64,000 nucleotides of DNA, from NCBI RefSeq assembly GCF_022662375.1, contig NZ_JAKNQL010000006.1, positions 272,097 to 336,096 of the forward strand, in the 5' to 3' direction. How positions within the stretch are numbered: position 1 is the stretch's first letter; the number at the start of each line of letters is the position of its first letter. This DNA comes from Pseudomonas sp. CROZ-RG-20F-R04-15 (GTDB lineage: Bacteria; Pseudomonadota; Gammaproteobacteria; Pseudomonadales; Pseudomonadaceae). Made by a program: the position numbers and the translations under genes. The notes beneath the pieces are model-generated. The model had not been told where the DNA came from, ran no database searches, and saw only the letters and a list, made by a program, of their open reading frames with translations. Of this stretch, positions 56,601-63,162 are shown in pieces.

Positions 56601-59600
56601 ACCCAAGGCATCGACTGCCGTGTTGGCTCGCCCGGCCACGTCCAGCACCGCATGCTCGCCGACCCAGATCGAACGGTCATGCGCGTTCGGGTCGGCCAAC
56701 TGATTGGAGGTGGCCGGTTTGATCGAGCCGAACTGTTGCTGGCGAATATCGATCGTGCCGCCCCAGGCGTTGAGTGCACCGTCAACGGTGATCTGTCCGG
56801 CGCCGCGCAGCTTGATGCTCTGACCCGGATCGACGCTGATACGCGAATCGCGGCCCAGGGTCAGCGTGCTGTTGGCCGCGTCGATCAGGTTGATCAGGCT
56901 GGCGCCGCCTTGCAACGTCAGGCTGGCACCGGCGCGTTGCGTCAGCACGCCTTGGGTCGGATTTTCCTGAAACAGCGTTGGCGTCCACAGCTCCAGCGCC
57001 GCTTGCGGATCGACACCGCTGGCCATGCCTGGCGCAGCGTCGGCAAAACGGTAAACCGGCATCGTCACCTCGACGGCGGTGCCTTCGGCCACGTCCAGAC
57101 CACTAAGGCCAATCAGGTTGTATGCGGAGAAGCCTTTTTTGAACAGATCGGCGGACAGCTGCAGCGTGGTGTCGGCCAGCAGCTTGTCGGTCTGGCCAAT
57201 GAGGATCTTGTTGGCCTGTACCGTAAGGGTGCCGCCACCGGTCACGCCGTAGCCACGCAGATCGCCATCGAGGCGCAAATGCGATTGGCCCGGCGCGGAA
57301 ATCGCGCTGGACTCCAGCGTCAGATCGCCACCCTTGCCGCCCCGGGTCTTGCCGTTGGCGAGTACCGCGCCGCCGGAAGAAACGTCGAGCAGACTGCCAG
57401 CACCGATATCGATATCGCCACTGCTACGGATCGAGATCAAACCACCGTTGAGGGAGGCCAGGCTCGCGCCATCATCCGGGTCGGTGCGCAGATTGCTCCA
57501 CACTCCACGGGTATCCAGTTGCACGCCGGCAGCCACGAGGACTTGCGTCGCCTTGTCGGCTTTCGCCGTGAGCCGAGTGTCGCTGCTCTCGGAGCCGGTG
57601 AACTGATTGAGAACGTTGCCCAGTCGCAGACTGCCGCCACGCGCCGTCAGGTCGGCGCCGACCTGCACATCCGGGGCATACAAGGTGATATCGCCACCGG
57701 CATCGACGATGAGCGCGCCGTCAACGACAACCTGATCCCTGGCCGCCACTTTAAGCGCGCCGAGACGGAAACCGTTGAGCTGCTGGTTATCGAGATACAA
57801 CGTGCCCTTGCGCGCCTGCGACACGGCGCCGGCCAGATCCTGATCATTGTTGGCCACCGGTCGTTCGCCGCCGATCTGCACCTGGTCCAGCAGCGGATTG
57901 AGCGCATACAAAACGCCACCCGAAGCCGCCACATACGCCGGGTCATAACTGCCGACAATCAACTGCGCGCGACGGGCCAGCGCGGTCTGACTCTGTTCAT
58001 AACCATCAAGCACTGGTTTCGGCGCCTGGTTCTGCCGCTCGCCCTGATACACCTCGCCGAGCATCTGCCCGTCGAGTACGGCGTTGGCCGTGGCAATCAC
58101 CAGTTGCCCGGCATCACGCCCCACGGTGTAACCCGACTCGAAACGCGAACGCGGGGCAATCAGCGGGTTGTAGAAATAGCTGGTCTGGCCCCAGCGTTCG
58201 CTGCTGTCCTCGTAACCTTTGTACAGCCCGGTGTAGAGCAGATCGCCCGGCGCACGGGACACTTCATACAACTTGCCGTCCGCACCGCGCAACCAGCTCT
58301 GGCGGATCTCGCCGCTCTGCACATCGAGAGTGCCGCCGGACAGATTGATCAACGAACCCTTTTCGGTGACTACGTCGTTGCCGGCAAAACTCACCGTACC
58401 ACCCTGCGCCATCCACTCACCCACACTGTGCGCCTGAGTGCCGAGATAACCGCCGACTTCCAGCAAGCCGCCGGCCGTGTACCAGCGATCGGTGGCATAG
58501 CCGTTGGTGCCGGCCGGCACGTAGACCAGCTCTCGCACATCGACCCAGATGTCGTTGCTGTTGAGCGCGCCTTTGTCGCGGTTGACCGAGGCGTCGCGCT
58601 GCTCGTTGCCTTGCACGCTGATCTTGATGTTGTTGTTTTCCATCGCCACTTTGACGCCGAGGGCACCCGAGACATCGATCATCGCGCCGTCGCGCACCAG
58701 ACTGCGACGCTGCGCGCTCACTGCCACCTGGCCACCGGTGGCGAGAGTGATGGAGCCATTCTGGAACTCGACGCTGCCGCCGCTCTGCATCTCGATGCGC
58801 GACTGATCGCCACGAATGCGGTTGTTCGCAGTGACCGCGCTGAGGGCGGCCTGATGCTGACTGTCGAGCGCCGTCAGATCGCTGCTGTCGAGCATGATCG
58901 CCGTGGCACTGCCTTGCGCCAGGGTGACACTGCCGCCGCTGTCGCTCGCGGGGTTAGACAAGTGAATCGTGCCGCGAGACGCCACTGAGGTGCTGGCGAG
59001 CAATACGCCGTTCTGCACGACTTCGTGGCCGGTCAGAGTGATGTCGCCAGTGGCGGCCTGAATCAAGCCGTTGTTGCTGACCTTGCCGCTGACATCGCCG
59101 GCCTTGAAGCCCGGCGTGACTTCGTTGCCGAACGTGGTCGACAGCGCATTGCCCTCGGTGCCCGCGCCTTTGCGGATGTAGAAGCGGTCACCGGCGCCGA
59201 GCACGGTCTGGCCCTTGGCGGTACTGATATTGCCGTCGTTCTGCACTTCGCTGCCGAGCAGCAAGGCATAACCACCGGCATCGGTCGACGTCGCCGGTTT
59301 ATGAGTCGTGATACTCGCACCGCGCTCGACCAACACCTTGCCGGCGGCATCGGTGAAGGTCGGCTGAGTACCGTTGCTGTCGAAATACAGCCCTCGGTCG
59401 CGGAACTGGATATCGGTAATGTTCGCTGCCGCTGCCACCAGGTTGCGTACGTTGACCTGGCTGCTGCCGCTGAAGACGATGCCGTTGCGGTTGATCAGCA
59501 TCACCGTGCCGTCGCCCTTGATCTGCCCCTGAATCTGGCTCGCCCGCGCATTCGGGTCGTTGACCCGGTTGAGCACCGCCCAGTTCGCCTGCTGGGCAAA

Positions 59601-60155
59601 CTCGACGGTGGTGTTGCGCCCGACGTTGAAGGTTTCCCAGTTGAGGATCGCCTTGTCGGCGGTCTGCTCGATCTTCACCGTGGTCTTGCCGTCGGCCTGG
59701 GTTTGCTGCGGGCCCTTGGCGTTCTGCCAACCTTGGGTCAGGCTGTTATCGACCTTCAGACCGCCCTCGCCCAGACCGTCCGGGACAAACTGCACCGTGC
59801 CCAATGCAGCCGCGCGCCCGGCCGCCTGAGCCGCCTGCTGCGCGGCAATCGCGGCGACGGTGTTGTTCAAGGTCTGAATCGAGCGCTGCAATTGCTGATT
59901 GGCTTTTTGCTGCTGCGCCAAGGGTGGCGTCATCCCCGGCAAACTGCCAGTGCTCGGCCGTGCGGCAGCGGCTTGCTGCGCCGCACCTTTGGCGGCGAAC
60001 CAGTTGGAGCTGAACGCCGTTGCCGCGTGCGCATTGCCCGCCACCAGACACAACGCCACCGCCTGCGCCAGTGGTTTGAGCAGCCACAGCGCCGGCTCCA
60101 CGGCTTCACGTTTGAACGACTGGACGTTGGTACGACGGGATGGGCGAGCGAGCAT
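47661..60155 (-). CDS. pdtA: giant DUF3739 haemagglutinin-like exoprotein (PdtA-like TpsA)
   Basis: 4164 residues from ATG at 60155 (MLARPSRRTNVQSFKREAV) with AAGGA ten bases upstream; ATGs at 60200 and 60215 lack one. An extended signal peptide ends near GNAHA. Residues ~100-240 are the TPS secretion domain (ADKAILNWETFNVGRNTTVEF, LINRNGIVFSGSSQVNVRN). The body is repeat-rich beta helix, and the last ~450 residues are a DUF3739 domain. Size (PA0690 is about 4180 residues) and neighbours match PdtA, the phosphate-depletion-regulated exoprotein of P. aeruginosa. No VENN motif or C-terminal toxin is seen. The transporter PdtB is not nearby. Confidence 0.85.
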   Translation of the reverse strand: MLARPSRRTNVQSFKREAVEPALWLLKPLAQAVALCLVAGNAHAATAFSSNWFAAKGAAQQAAAARPSTGSLPGMTPPLAQQQKANQQLQRSIQTLNNTVAAIAAQQAAQAAGRAAALGTVQFVPDGLGEGGLKVDNSLTQGWQNAKGPQQTQADGKTTVKIEQTADKAILNWETFNVGRNTTVEFAQQANWAVLNRVNDPNARASQIQGQIKGDGTVMLINRNGIVFSGSSQVNVRNLVAAAANITDIQFRDRGLYFDSNGTQPTFTDAAGKVLVERGASITTHKPATSTDAGGYALLLGSEVQNDGNISTAKGQTVLGAGDRFYIRKGAGTEGNALSTTFGNEVTPGFKAGDVSGKVSNNGLIQAATGDITLTGHEVVQNGVLLASTSVASRGTIHLSNPASDSGGSVTLAQGSATAIMLDSSDLTALDSQHQAALSAVTANNRIRGDQSRIEMQSGGSVEFQNGSITLATGGQVAVSAQRRSLVRDGAMIDVSGALGVKVAMENNNIKISVQGNEQRDASVNRDKGALNSNDIWVDVRELVYVPAGTNGYATDRWYTAGGLLEVGGYLGTQAHSVGEWMAQGGTVSFAGNDVVTEKGSLINLSGGTLDVQSGEIRQSWLRGADGKLYEVSRAPGDLLYTGLYKGYEDSSERWGQTSYFYNPLIAPRSRFESGYTVGRDAGQLVIATANAVLDGQMLGEVYQGERQNQAPKPVLDGYEQSQTALARRAQLIVGSYDPAYVAASGGVLYALNPLLDQVQIGGERPVANNDQDLAGAVSQARKGTLYLDNQQLNGFRLGALKVAARDQVVVDGALIVDAGGDITLYAPDVQVGADLTARGGSLRLGNVLNQFTGSESSDTRLTAKADKATQVLVAAGVQLDTRGVWSNLRTDPDDGASLASLNGGLISIRSSGDIDIGAGSLLDVSSGGAVLANGKTRGGKGGDLTLESSAISAPGQSHLRLDGDLRGYGVTGGGTLTVQANKILIGQTDKLLADTTLQLSADLFKKGFSAYNLIGLSGLDVAEGTAVEVTMPVYRFADAAPGMASGVDPQAALELWTPTLFQENPTQGVLTQRAGASLTLQGGASLINLIDAANSTLTLGRDSRISVDPGQSIKLRGAGQITVDGALNAWGGTIDIRQQQFGSIKPATSNQLADPNAHDRSIWVGEHAVLDVAGRANTAVDALGRTYGQVGKGGSIILGGEIDAKLATATAADAYVIVRQGARLDASGAEALLDIAGQGPTRVATDGGRIGIGSYNGLFIEGDLRAAAGGVGAAGGRLEVALETPLYLESADNNVRAPRELIIDQRATEQILAAGLRPGESDTGLRYGQARLHADSLMSGGFDNLSLLSNGLLSFDGDVNLHMNQSLSLYAGALSLAESSKGTARVDLQAPYLRLSGVGSYYSVVGTVRPRPTNNPTGKLSDARFSATANLLDVGNSLSFGTQGSILQLKAPAAEYSRRAFADVSLDSRGDLRFLAPTDGDQKSRLWTPGDLNLSAAQIYPATDVQAEVRVGYQGAQAVAEHTLRIGGHGPAPVAAPYSAFGQLTFSAAHIEQGGVLRAPLGKIVLGDDLLTTTREVRLLPGSLTSVSGAGLVMPYGGTTDGIDYRFGGKSVVLNGITGETSGVSMSTQFIDVQSGAVIDLSGGGDLRGAGFVSGRGGSTDARFNPLVRNATDGTFSLPGLASNPVYAIVPGNQSAYAPVLAEAGAVDPRIGQQITLGAGVPGLAAGTYTLLPSTFALLPGAFRVEVNGQATAGTTTGALPLRNGSWTGSGQLSIANTGQRDSLAKQVILTSADVLRRYSQYNETSLSQFIQSDAVRRGVPRALAPQDGKTLDLRLVDGGEQDVALLFKGQARFDAAAGGLVGTAVVRSGNARSSFEILGTGQAPTEGFSGISLYADTLNNLNAGRLTIGAMPTVSYSTAGNIIGFTGDTASIVLRDGAQLAAPEVLLRTNSINGGITVEAGAGINALGRGNVAYDSTVGYIYQPGASSVVVVSNGWTNVLAPEAGGGFTGAGSIRIGTCAVAVCSSPALLYSNGSITAATDNQFELGEAVRFGTRHLALAVGAVNAGSAEALAAAGNRVPAGLTLNQNVLDRLLRGDTQFGAPALETLSLTTRDAFNLYGSVTLDTFDAQTGQSKLQNLVLATPAIYGAGDADDVATIRTAQLIWNGATQDPGSVINGGAGTGSGTLDIQAQRIELGYGPMPQPNGLEQNNRLALGFANVNLSASERITANHQGSLAVYQQQGAFDPVKGYAYSGGNLTLRTPLLTGEAASVNLLKAGNRLTLSGAGAAGVADALGAELNLQARDIVLDSRIALASGKLTAKAEHDLTLAGGAQLDMAGRTLPFNDVSKYSWGGDVSLLSTAGDIRQLAGSRIDLSAKNNQAGNLSAVALAADAGIVDLQGEILGASSGYYDAGGTLVPYKAGGVDIRAQQLGGEASAQFAALNQRLNAGKVFGSRSLQLKQGDLLIGDGLKAGEVNVSVDNGSLTVNGLIDASGERVGSIRLAAQNGLTLAGNSVLDAHGRVLRIDSYGKIIDAPNRAMVELNSGAGVLTLASGTRIDLRHGTDAVPGFLAGQNDQMLRGTLELNAPRLGAGDIAIDASGTVNIQGARSIGLNGTRRYTDARDGVDPAVSGRPYQVIDQALLTRIDGDNTTFIDAALTNADLLQRKLAGLNNATYADAFHLRPGVEIASKTADGDLVVEGDIDLSRYRYASLNRHTGKVDGVYGSGESASLVIRAGGNLDIYGSINDGFAPPPETVDDAGWKLLPGVQPFGGDLVVPGSGVTLAPGTQFPSGVTLNYDLPIQDTTLVSGTLLPVQVELAAPYTFSAGTVLAGAVHDASGNLLYAAGTLLDSDLTVPASSRLGAGIRLNRNTALKAMNWPKGVPLPGAFDADTGSSKNLMLSSSLALLRGSLIPSMTNVVLADGAAFVELRGFNGTQQGANWALASMLPSGSSSWSIRAVAGADLSAADSRAVKPLTTEGNLRLADTHYGAKITEGNPRAVWSETNQYGFPAFEPVPEEYLILCETDPGACAPMARWTWAPGNQFGFQDYAPIPEEYLTLCDSYPEVCVESNPAKSASIHSQMFSVLRTGTGDLDLLAAGNLSMASPFGVYTAGTQSADVDPRFKQMRGRLSDKDSVLGSAGGDVEKWVNGGTDSLYQAWYPQLGGNLTINAGGSVSGDTLGRKTANTGGYREQVPGVAVGNWLWRQGTGSDDVPTAWWINFGSYATQPLPDADMDAAPYLVGFTGFGTLGGGNISLRAGEDAGMLRPMGDARTNPRSQGLIVAVGSTGRVGSDGSLQLTGGGDMDIRIGGSLNPSLQARAGNNGITPPKHDLQGALINLRGAAQVSGSAVGGINLQYGANSVLHDARETRALDPFTATTGNASGGLVLIPGDSGMRINTRGDLVLGGAADPGRVRLQNATPLFDEAGNVSQGGILSGFSLWTEHTAIDLFSAGGNLTPSTQLAETDTNGPIKGQNTSPTDSRFVYPSILRAVAGQGSIYAGSSAAYSVGNTAPATAYSLLLAPSASGQLELLAGDSIYAGGYAINQSGASPLAIATPFAPAFNGYASNSAQTPFISNSGSDGVAAEPNLRFPLFAFGSNSYSGLSDVMGPARIYALTGDLVGIRSGESLRASDSQRTWYEAAGPVWMMAGRDIVASGTNLGQPTISPKDGVGTTKDTIYSTGNLFVHNDPRDVSRVSAGRDILYSSFDVAGPGTLEINAGRNILMEDRASITSLGSLLAGDQRPGASVVLQAGVGAQGPDYSRFIARYLNPQNVASADAALSAQPGKVVKSYQDELQSWLTLGYGFSGSAEQAQAFYAALPGTEQAIFARQVYFAELRAGGLEYNDVDGPRKGSYLRGRNAIAALFPSTDVAGNPIRYDGDITMYGGAGVKTLFGGDIQMLTPGGGQVFGIEGAAPPSTAGIITQGSGNIQLYSQGSILLGQSRIMTTFGGSILGWSAEGDINAGRGSKTTVVYTPPKRVYDTWGNVTLSPSVPSTGAGIATLNPIAEVKPGDIDLIAPLGTIDAGEAGIRVSGNVNIAALTVVNAANISVQGKATGVPVVSAVNTGAITSASSAASSATQAAEDVARQQQAASRQNQASVFTVQVLSFGNEQLAPSRDGASRAPAPGYNPNSPVQVLGAGALDEQAKQQLTEEERGQLTL
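50940..51150 (-). repeat. tandem cysteine-containing repeat inside pdtA
   Basis: Two consecutive ~30-residue units are encoded here: NQYGFPAFEPVPEEYLILC... GAC and NQFGFQDYAPIPEEYLTLC... EVC. Each carries two cysteines seven residues apart in the form C-x(6-7)-C with a proline-rich lead. They are the only obvious cysteine pair units in this region of the beta helix. Confidence 0.75.
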
Positions 60156-60320
60156 CACTACGAGATCCTTTTTGGTTGCCACACTTTGGTTGCCACACAT
60201 GCCGCAGGCGTGCAAAAACCTGCTGTTACGTCATAGGCAGTTGGCGGCGGTCGAGACCGAACGGATGTCACACAAACTTCATGTTGGGGGAGTATTCGCG
60301 GCGGCCGTTTTGCGCCTTCA

Positions 60321-60352
60321 AATAAAATGGCAGCCCTGTATGGGGCTGCCAT
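60321..60352 (-). terminator. rho-independent terminator after lapB
   Basis: ATGGCAGCCC (60327-60336) pairs with GGGCTGCCAT (60343-60352); TTTTATTT follows on the reverse strand. It separates lapB from pdtA, so pdtA needs its own promoter in the remaining ~165 bases. Confidence 0.88.
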
Positions 60353-60372
60353 CGGTTTGACGGCAGTCACGT

Positions 60373-61485
60373 TTAAAGAGGACGACCGATGCCGTTGCAC
60401 ACGGCCGGGTTGTTGATATCGAGGTTGTTGCCGGTGGTGTTGGTGATGAAGTTGGCGGTGACGGCGTTTTTCCAGCTCAGCGGTATCGCAACGAATTTGT
60501 GCGCCTGTACCGCAGCATTGTTACCAGGCTGGCTGTAGTAAGTGGTGAGAAAGTTGCGGATCTGGTTGGCCACGTTGGCATCCCTGTAGCACTGACCAAT
60601 GATCAAGTTGCTGTAGGCAGCAATTTTGTAGCCAAGGGCAGGGTTCGCCACCACGGGCGACCACCGGGCGGGATTAGAGGCGTCGTTAAACGTCGACGGT
60701 GGCGTCACCGAAGACAGTGCCAGCGCGATGTTGACCGGGGTTGGCAGCACACCGTTAAGACGGGCAACGACAGTGTTGTCGCTCACCTGGATACCGTCAG
60801 GGCCGGAGTAACCGATCGAGCCGTCGACCTGATTGATCGTAGGCAAGACATCACTGTCGCTCGACACGCCGACCCAGTTTACCGGCACTGTCGAACCTGA
60901 CGGCTGGCGCGCCGCAGTGAACAGGGAATTGGTCGAGAACTTAACCGAGCAAACAGAGTTGAGGTGGCGAGTGAGGATTTCCGAGGTGCCGCTGGCATTG
61001 TTCCGGTAGACCACGCGAATCCGCGTGGTGTCGGCAGTCCCCAGTAGCAGCCCCCACGTTGTGGCCTCACCCGACAGCGCACTGCACAACTGACTGCTGG
61101 TCAGGTTGAGATTGCTGATACCGCTTTTCTTATAGGACACGACGATGGCGGTGCTGACAGATGGCAGTTGAATCAGCGGACCATAACTGGCGTAAAAAGC
61201 GCTCTGGTATTGGCTGATTTCGCTTGTCGTCAGGATCGAATCGCTGGCAGTGAAATGCACAGTGCCTGTAGTGCCGAACGGCGCAGCGTTGTTGCTCAAA
61301 AATGCCGTTTTACCTGCCCCGCTGCCAACACCGGCGTAGCTGAAGCTGGCCGGCAGAATGCTGTCGGCCGAGCCCTTGTACAACGCGGCAGGCAACGTCG
61401 CCCCGCCACCGGTCACCGCCAACGCGTGACCCGACATCAGCGCCGCCGCCGACAGCAGCGCAACCTTTGCAATGAGTCTGTACAT
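60373..61485 (-). CDS. lapB: DING-family secreted protein, LapB-like
   Basis: 370 residues from ATG at 61485 with AAGGAG seven bases upstream. Signal peptide MYRLIAKVALLSAAALMSG... ends near HALA; the mature protein begins VTGGGATLPAALYKGSAD, a DING (PstS-like) N-terminus with VTGGGATLP in place of DINGGGATLP. Phosphate-contact segments resemble LapA (SGTSEILTRHL; GYSGPDG). It is about 60% similar by eye to the lapA-like neighbour and has its own terminator. Pseudomonas LapA and LapB are DING proteins tied to the Hxc type II system; LapA is a secreted alkaline phosphatase. Confidence 0.82.
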   Translation of the reverse strand: MYRLIAKVALLSAAALMSGHALAVTGGGATLPAALYKGSADSILPASFSYAGVGSGAGKTAFLSNNAAPFGTTGTVHFTASDSILTTSEISQYQSAFYASYGPLIQLPSVSTAIVVSYKKSGISNLNLTSSQLCSALSGEATTWGLLLGTADTTRIRVVYRNNASGTSEILTRHLNSVCSVKFSTNSLFTAARQPSGSTVPVNWVGVSSDSDVLPTINQVDGSIGYSGPDGIQVSDNTVVARLNGVLPTPVNIALALSSVTPPSTFNDASNPARWSPVVANPALGYKIAAYSNLIIGQCYRDANVANQIRNFLTTYYSQPGNNAAVQAHKFVAIPLSWKNAVTANFITNTTGNNLDINNPAVCNGIGRPL

Positions 61486-61522
61486 GTTCAATCTCCTTAT
61501 CGAATGCCCCGTAAACCGGGAG

Positions 61523-61556
61523 CCAAAAAAAATGGCAACCCCGAGGGGCTGCCATT
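61523..61556 (-). terminator. rho-independent terminator after lapA
   Basis: AATGGCAACCCC (61531-61542) pairs, with one mismatch, to GGGGCTGCCATT (61545-61556), followed by eight T on the reverse strand. Its stem closely resembles the terminator after lapB. Confidence 0.9.
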
Positions 61557-61581
61557 CGTGTTGCGGTGTGAATCGGGCGCC

Positions 61582-62691
61582 TTACAAAGGACGACCGATG
61601 GTGTTGCAGACGCTGGTGTTGTTGATGTTCAGGTTGTAACCGGTAGCGTTGGAAACGAAGGTCTCATACACCTTGGTTTTCCAGGCCGATGGCACAGTCA
61701 CGAAACCGTGGTTCTTGACGGCCAGGTCGTTGGTGGTGGTGTTGTAGTGAGTGGTCAGGAACGCCTTCACGTCGTTGGCCACGGCTGCATCCTTGTAGCA
61801 CTGACCGACGATGAGGTTGGTGTAGGCAGCCAGTTTGTAACCGATGGCCGGGTTAGCCACCACTGGCGACCAGCGAGTCGGGTCAGCGGCCAGAGCAGCG
61901 GTCGCCGGTGGAGTTACCGAAGCCAGTGCCAGGGCAACGTTGGCCGAGGTTGGCTGTACGTTGTTGATGCGCGAAACCAGAGCGTTGCTGGTGGCGTCCA
62001 CGCCGTCCGGACCGACATAACCGAGCGAACCATCAACGGCTGCAACGGTAGGCGCCACGTCAGCAGTGCCAGCGACGCCGACCCAGTTCGACGGCAGGGT
62101 CGAACCGGCTGGACGGGCGTTGACGAACGTCGAGTTGGTAGTGAACTTGGTTGGGCACACAGCGTTCAGGTGACGGGTGAGGATTTCCGAAGTGCCGCTG
62201 GAAACGTTGCGATAAACGATGCGGATCGGCGTGGTGTCAGCAGTGCCCAGCAGGCCGCCCCAAGTGGTCACGGTGCCCGAGAAGGCGTCGCACAGTTGCG
62301 CGCTGGTCAGGTTCAGAGCGGTCTGACCGGATTTTTTGTAAGGGATGGCAACCGAAGTGGCCACCGACGGCAGTTGGATCAGCGGACCGTACGAAGCACC
62401 GAAAGCGCTGTTGTAGGTGCTGATGTCCGAAGCGCTGAGTACCGAGTCGCTACCGGCGAAGTGCACGGTGCCGGTGGCGCCAAAGCCAGTGGCAACGTTG
62501 GTCAGGAACGCCGTTTTACCAGCGCCGCTACCTACAGCGGCGTAGGAGAAGTTGGCTGGCAGGATGCTGTCGGCAGAACCTTTGTACAGAGCGGCAGGCA
62601 GCGTTGCACCACCACCGGTAACGGCCATGGCTTGAGCGGAAGCCAGAGCGGCGACGGTCAGGGAAGCTGCGATCAGAGTGCGCTTGAACAT
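61582..62691 (-). CDS. lapA: DING-family secreted phosphatase, LapA-like
   Basis: 369 residues from ATG at 62691, with AAGGAG eight bases upstream. Signal peptide MFKRTLIAASLTVAALASAQ ends after AMA. The mature start is VTGGGATLPAALYKGSAD, then VGSGAGKTAFL and SGTSEILTRHLNAVC, all DING features. Position directly after the type II secretion gene hxcS matches lapA of P. aeruginosa, whose product is a low-molecular-weight alkaline phosphatase exported by Hxc under phosphate limitation. Enzyme versus simple phosphate binder cannot be told from sequence alone. A weak Pho box lies about 130 bases upstream. Confidence 0.83.
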   Translation of the reverse strand: MFKRTLIAASLTVAALASAQAMAVTGGGATLPAALYKGSADSILPANFSYAAVGSGAGKTAFLTNVATGFGATGTVHFAGSDSVLSASDISTYNSAFGASYGPLIQLPSVATSVAIPYKKSGQTALNLTSAQLCDAFSGTVTTWGGLLGTADTTPIRIVYRNVSSGTSEILTRHLNAVCPTKFTTNSTFVNARPAGSTLPSNWVGVAGTADVAPTVAAVDGSLGYVGPDGVDATSNALVSRINNVQPTSANVALALASVTPPATAALAADPTRWSPVVANPAIGYKLAAYTNLIVGQCYKDAAVANDVKAFLTTHYNTTTNDLAVKNHGFVTVPSAWKTKVYETFVSNATGYNLNINNTSVCNTIGRPL

Positions 62692-62822
62692 GAAGAATCT
62701 CCTTTTCAACTAGGTTTGGGAACACAGGTTTTCGGGTGACTTGCATGACACTGGGAGGACTCACCGGGGCCCTCGCTAGCGTTGGCCTTGGTTAAGTCGC
62801 ACTGAGAAATTCGCAGGTTCCG

Positions 62823-62840
62823 GTGACAGATAAAGGAAAA
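62823..62840 (-). promoter_or_regulatory. candidate Pho box upstream of lapA
   Basis: On the reverse strand the sequence reads TTTTCCT-TTAT-CTGTCAC. The second seven-mer is a perfect PhoB half site, the four-base spacer is A/T only, and the first seven-mer matches the consensus at 4 of 7. It lies 132 bases before the start codon. Confidence 0.45.
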
Positions 62841-63054
62841 AACCTCGGGAGCTGAGAGCTGTTTCTGAAGGGAGTTTCTCGGGTGTTTGTCGGGTGTAGC
62901 GCAGCGTCTGGTTCGCGGGTTTGGCGGAATCGGGCTGGAGGCGTTGGAGGGTGGTTGCAGATGACAGAAAGGAGAACCCGAGGATGGGTCTTTTGAGGGT
63001 CGGGTGATGCTGAAATCCTGGAAAAAAGATTGGATTATTTGTTGCCCTCTCTGG

Positions 63055-63129
63055 CCCCTTCGCGAGCAAGCTCGCCCCCACATTTGAAATGCATTCCCCT
63101 GTGGGAGCGAGCTTGCTCGCGAAGGGGCC
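63055..63129. repeat. REP element pair (inverted)
   Basis: CCCCTTCGCGAGCAAGCTCG at 63056 and its inverse ending at 63127 flank a short A/T-rich spacer. It lies just beyond the hxcS stop. Confidence 0.9.
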
Positions 63130-63162
63130 AGTCCAGCCACCACCATGACATCAGACAAACCA

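Larger units (their letters stand above)
62692..63162. other. 471-base region between hxcS and lapA
   Basis: Contains a REP pair (63055-63129), a possible Pho box (62823-62840) and presumably the lapA promoter. The remaining ~250 bases show no gene, terminator hairpin or clear repeat. Frames that open here run through REP sequence and lack a ribosome site. Confidence 0.5.

Noticed and set aside
51642..58988. Very long open frames (over 1000 codons) on the forward strand opposite the pdtA-like gene
   Set aside because: They are antisense shadows produced by GC-rich third positions in a repetitive gene; no ribosome sites, domains or signal peptides, and composition is Arg/Gln/His-heavy.
60270..60300. 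ATGTCAC-ACAA-ACTTCAT upstream of pdtA as a Pho box
   Set aside because: It is in the forward orientation, opposite to pdtA transcription, and the second half site matches poorly.
62734..62751. GTGTCATGC-AAGTCAC on the reverse strand as the lapA Pho box
   Set aside because: The two half sites are nine, not eleven, bases apart; the site at 62823-62840 fits better.
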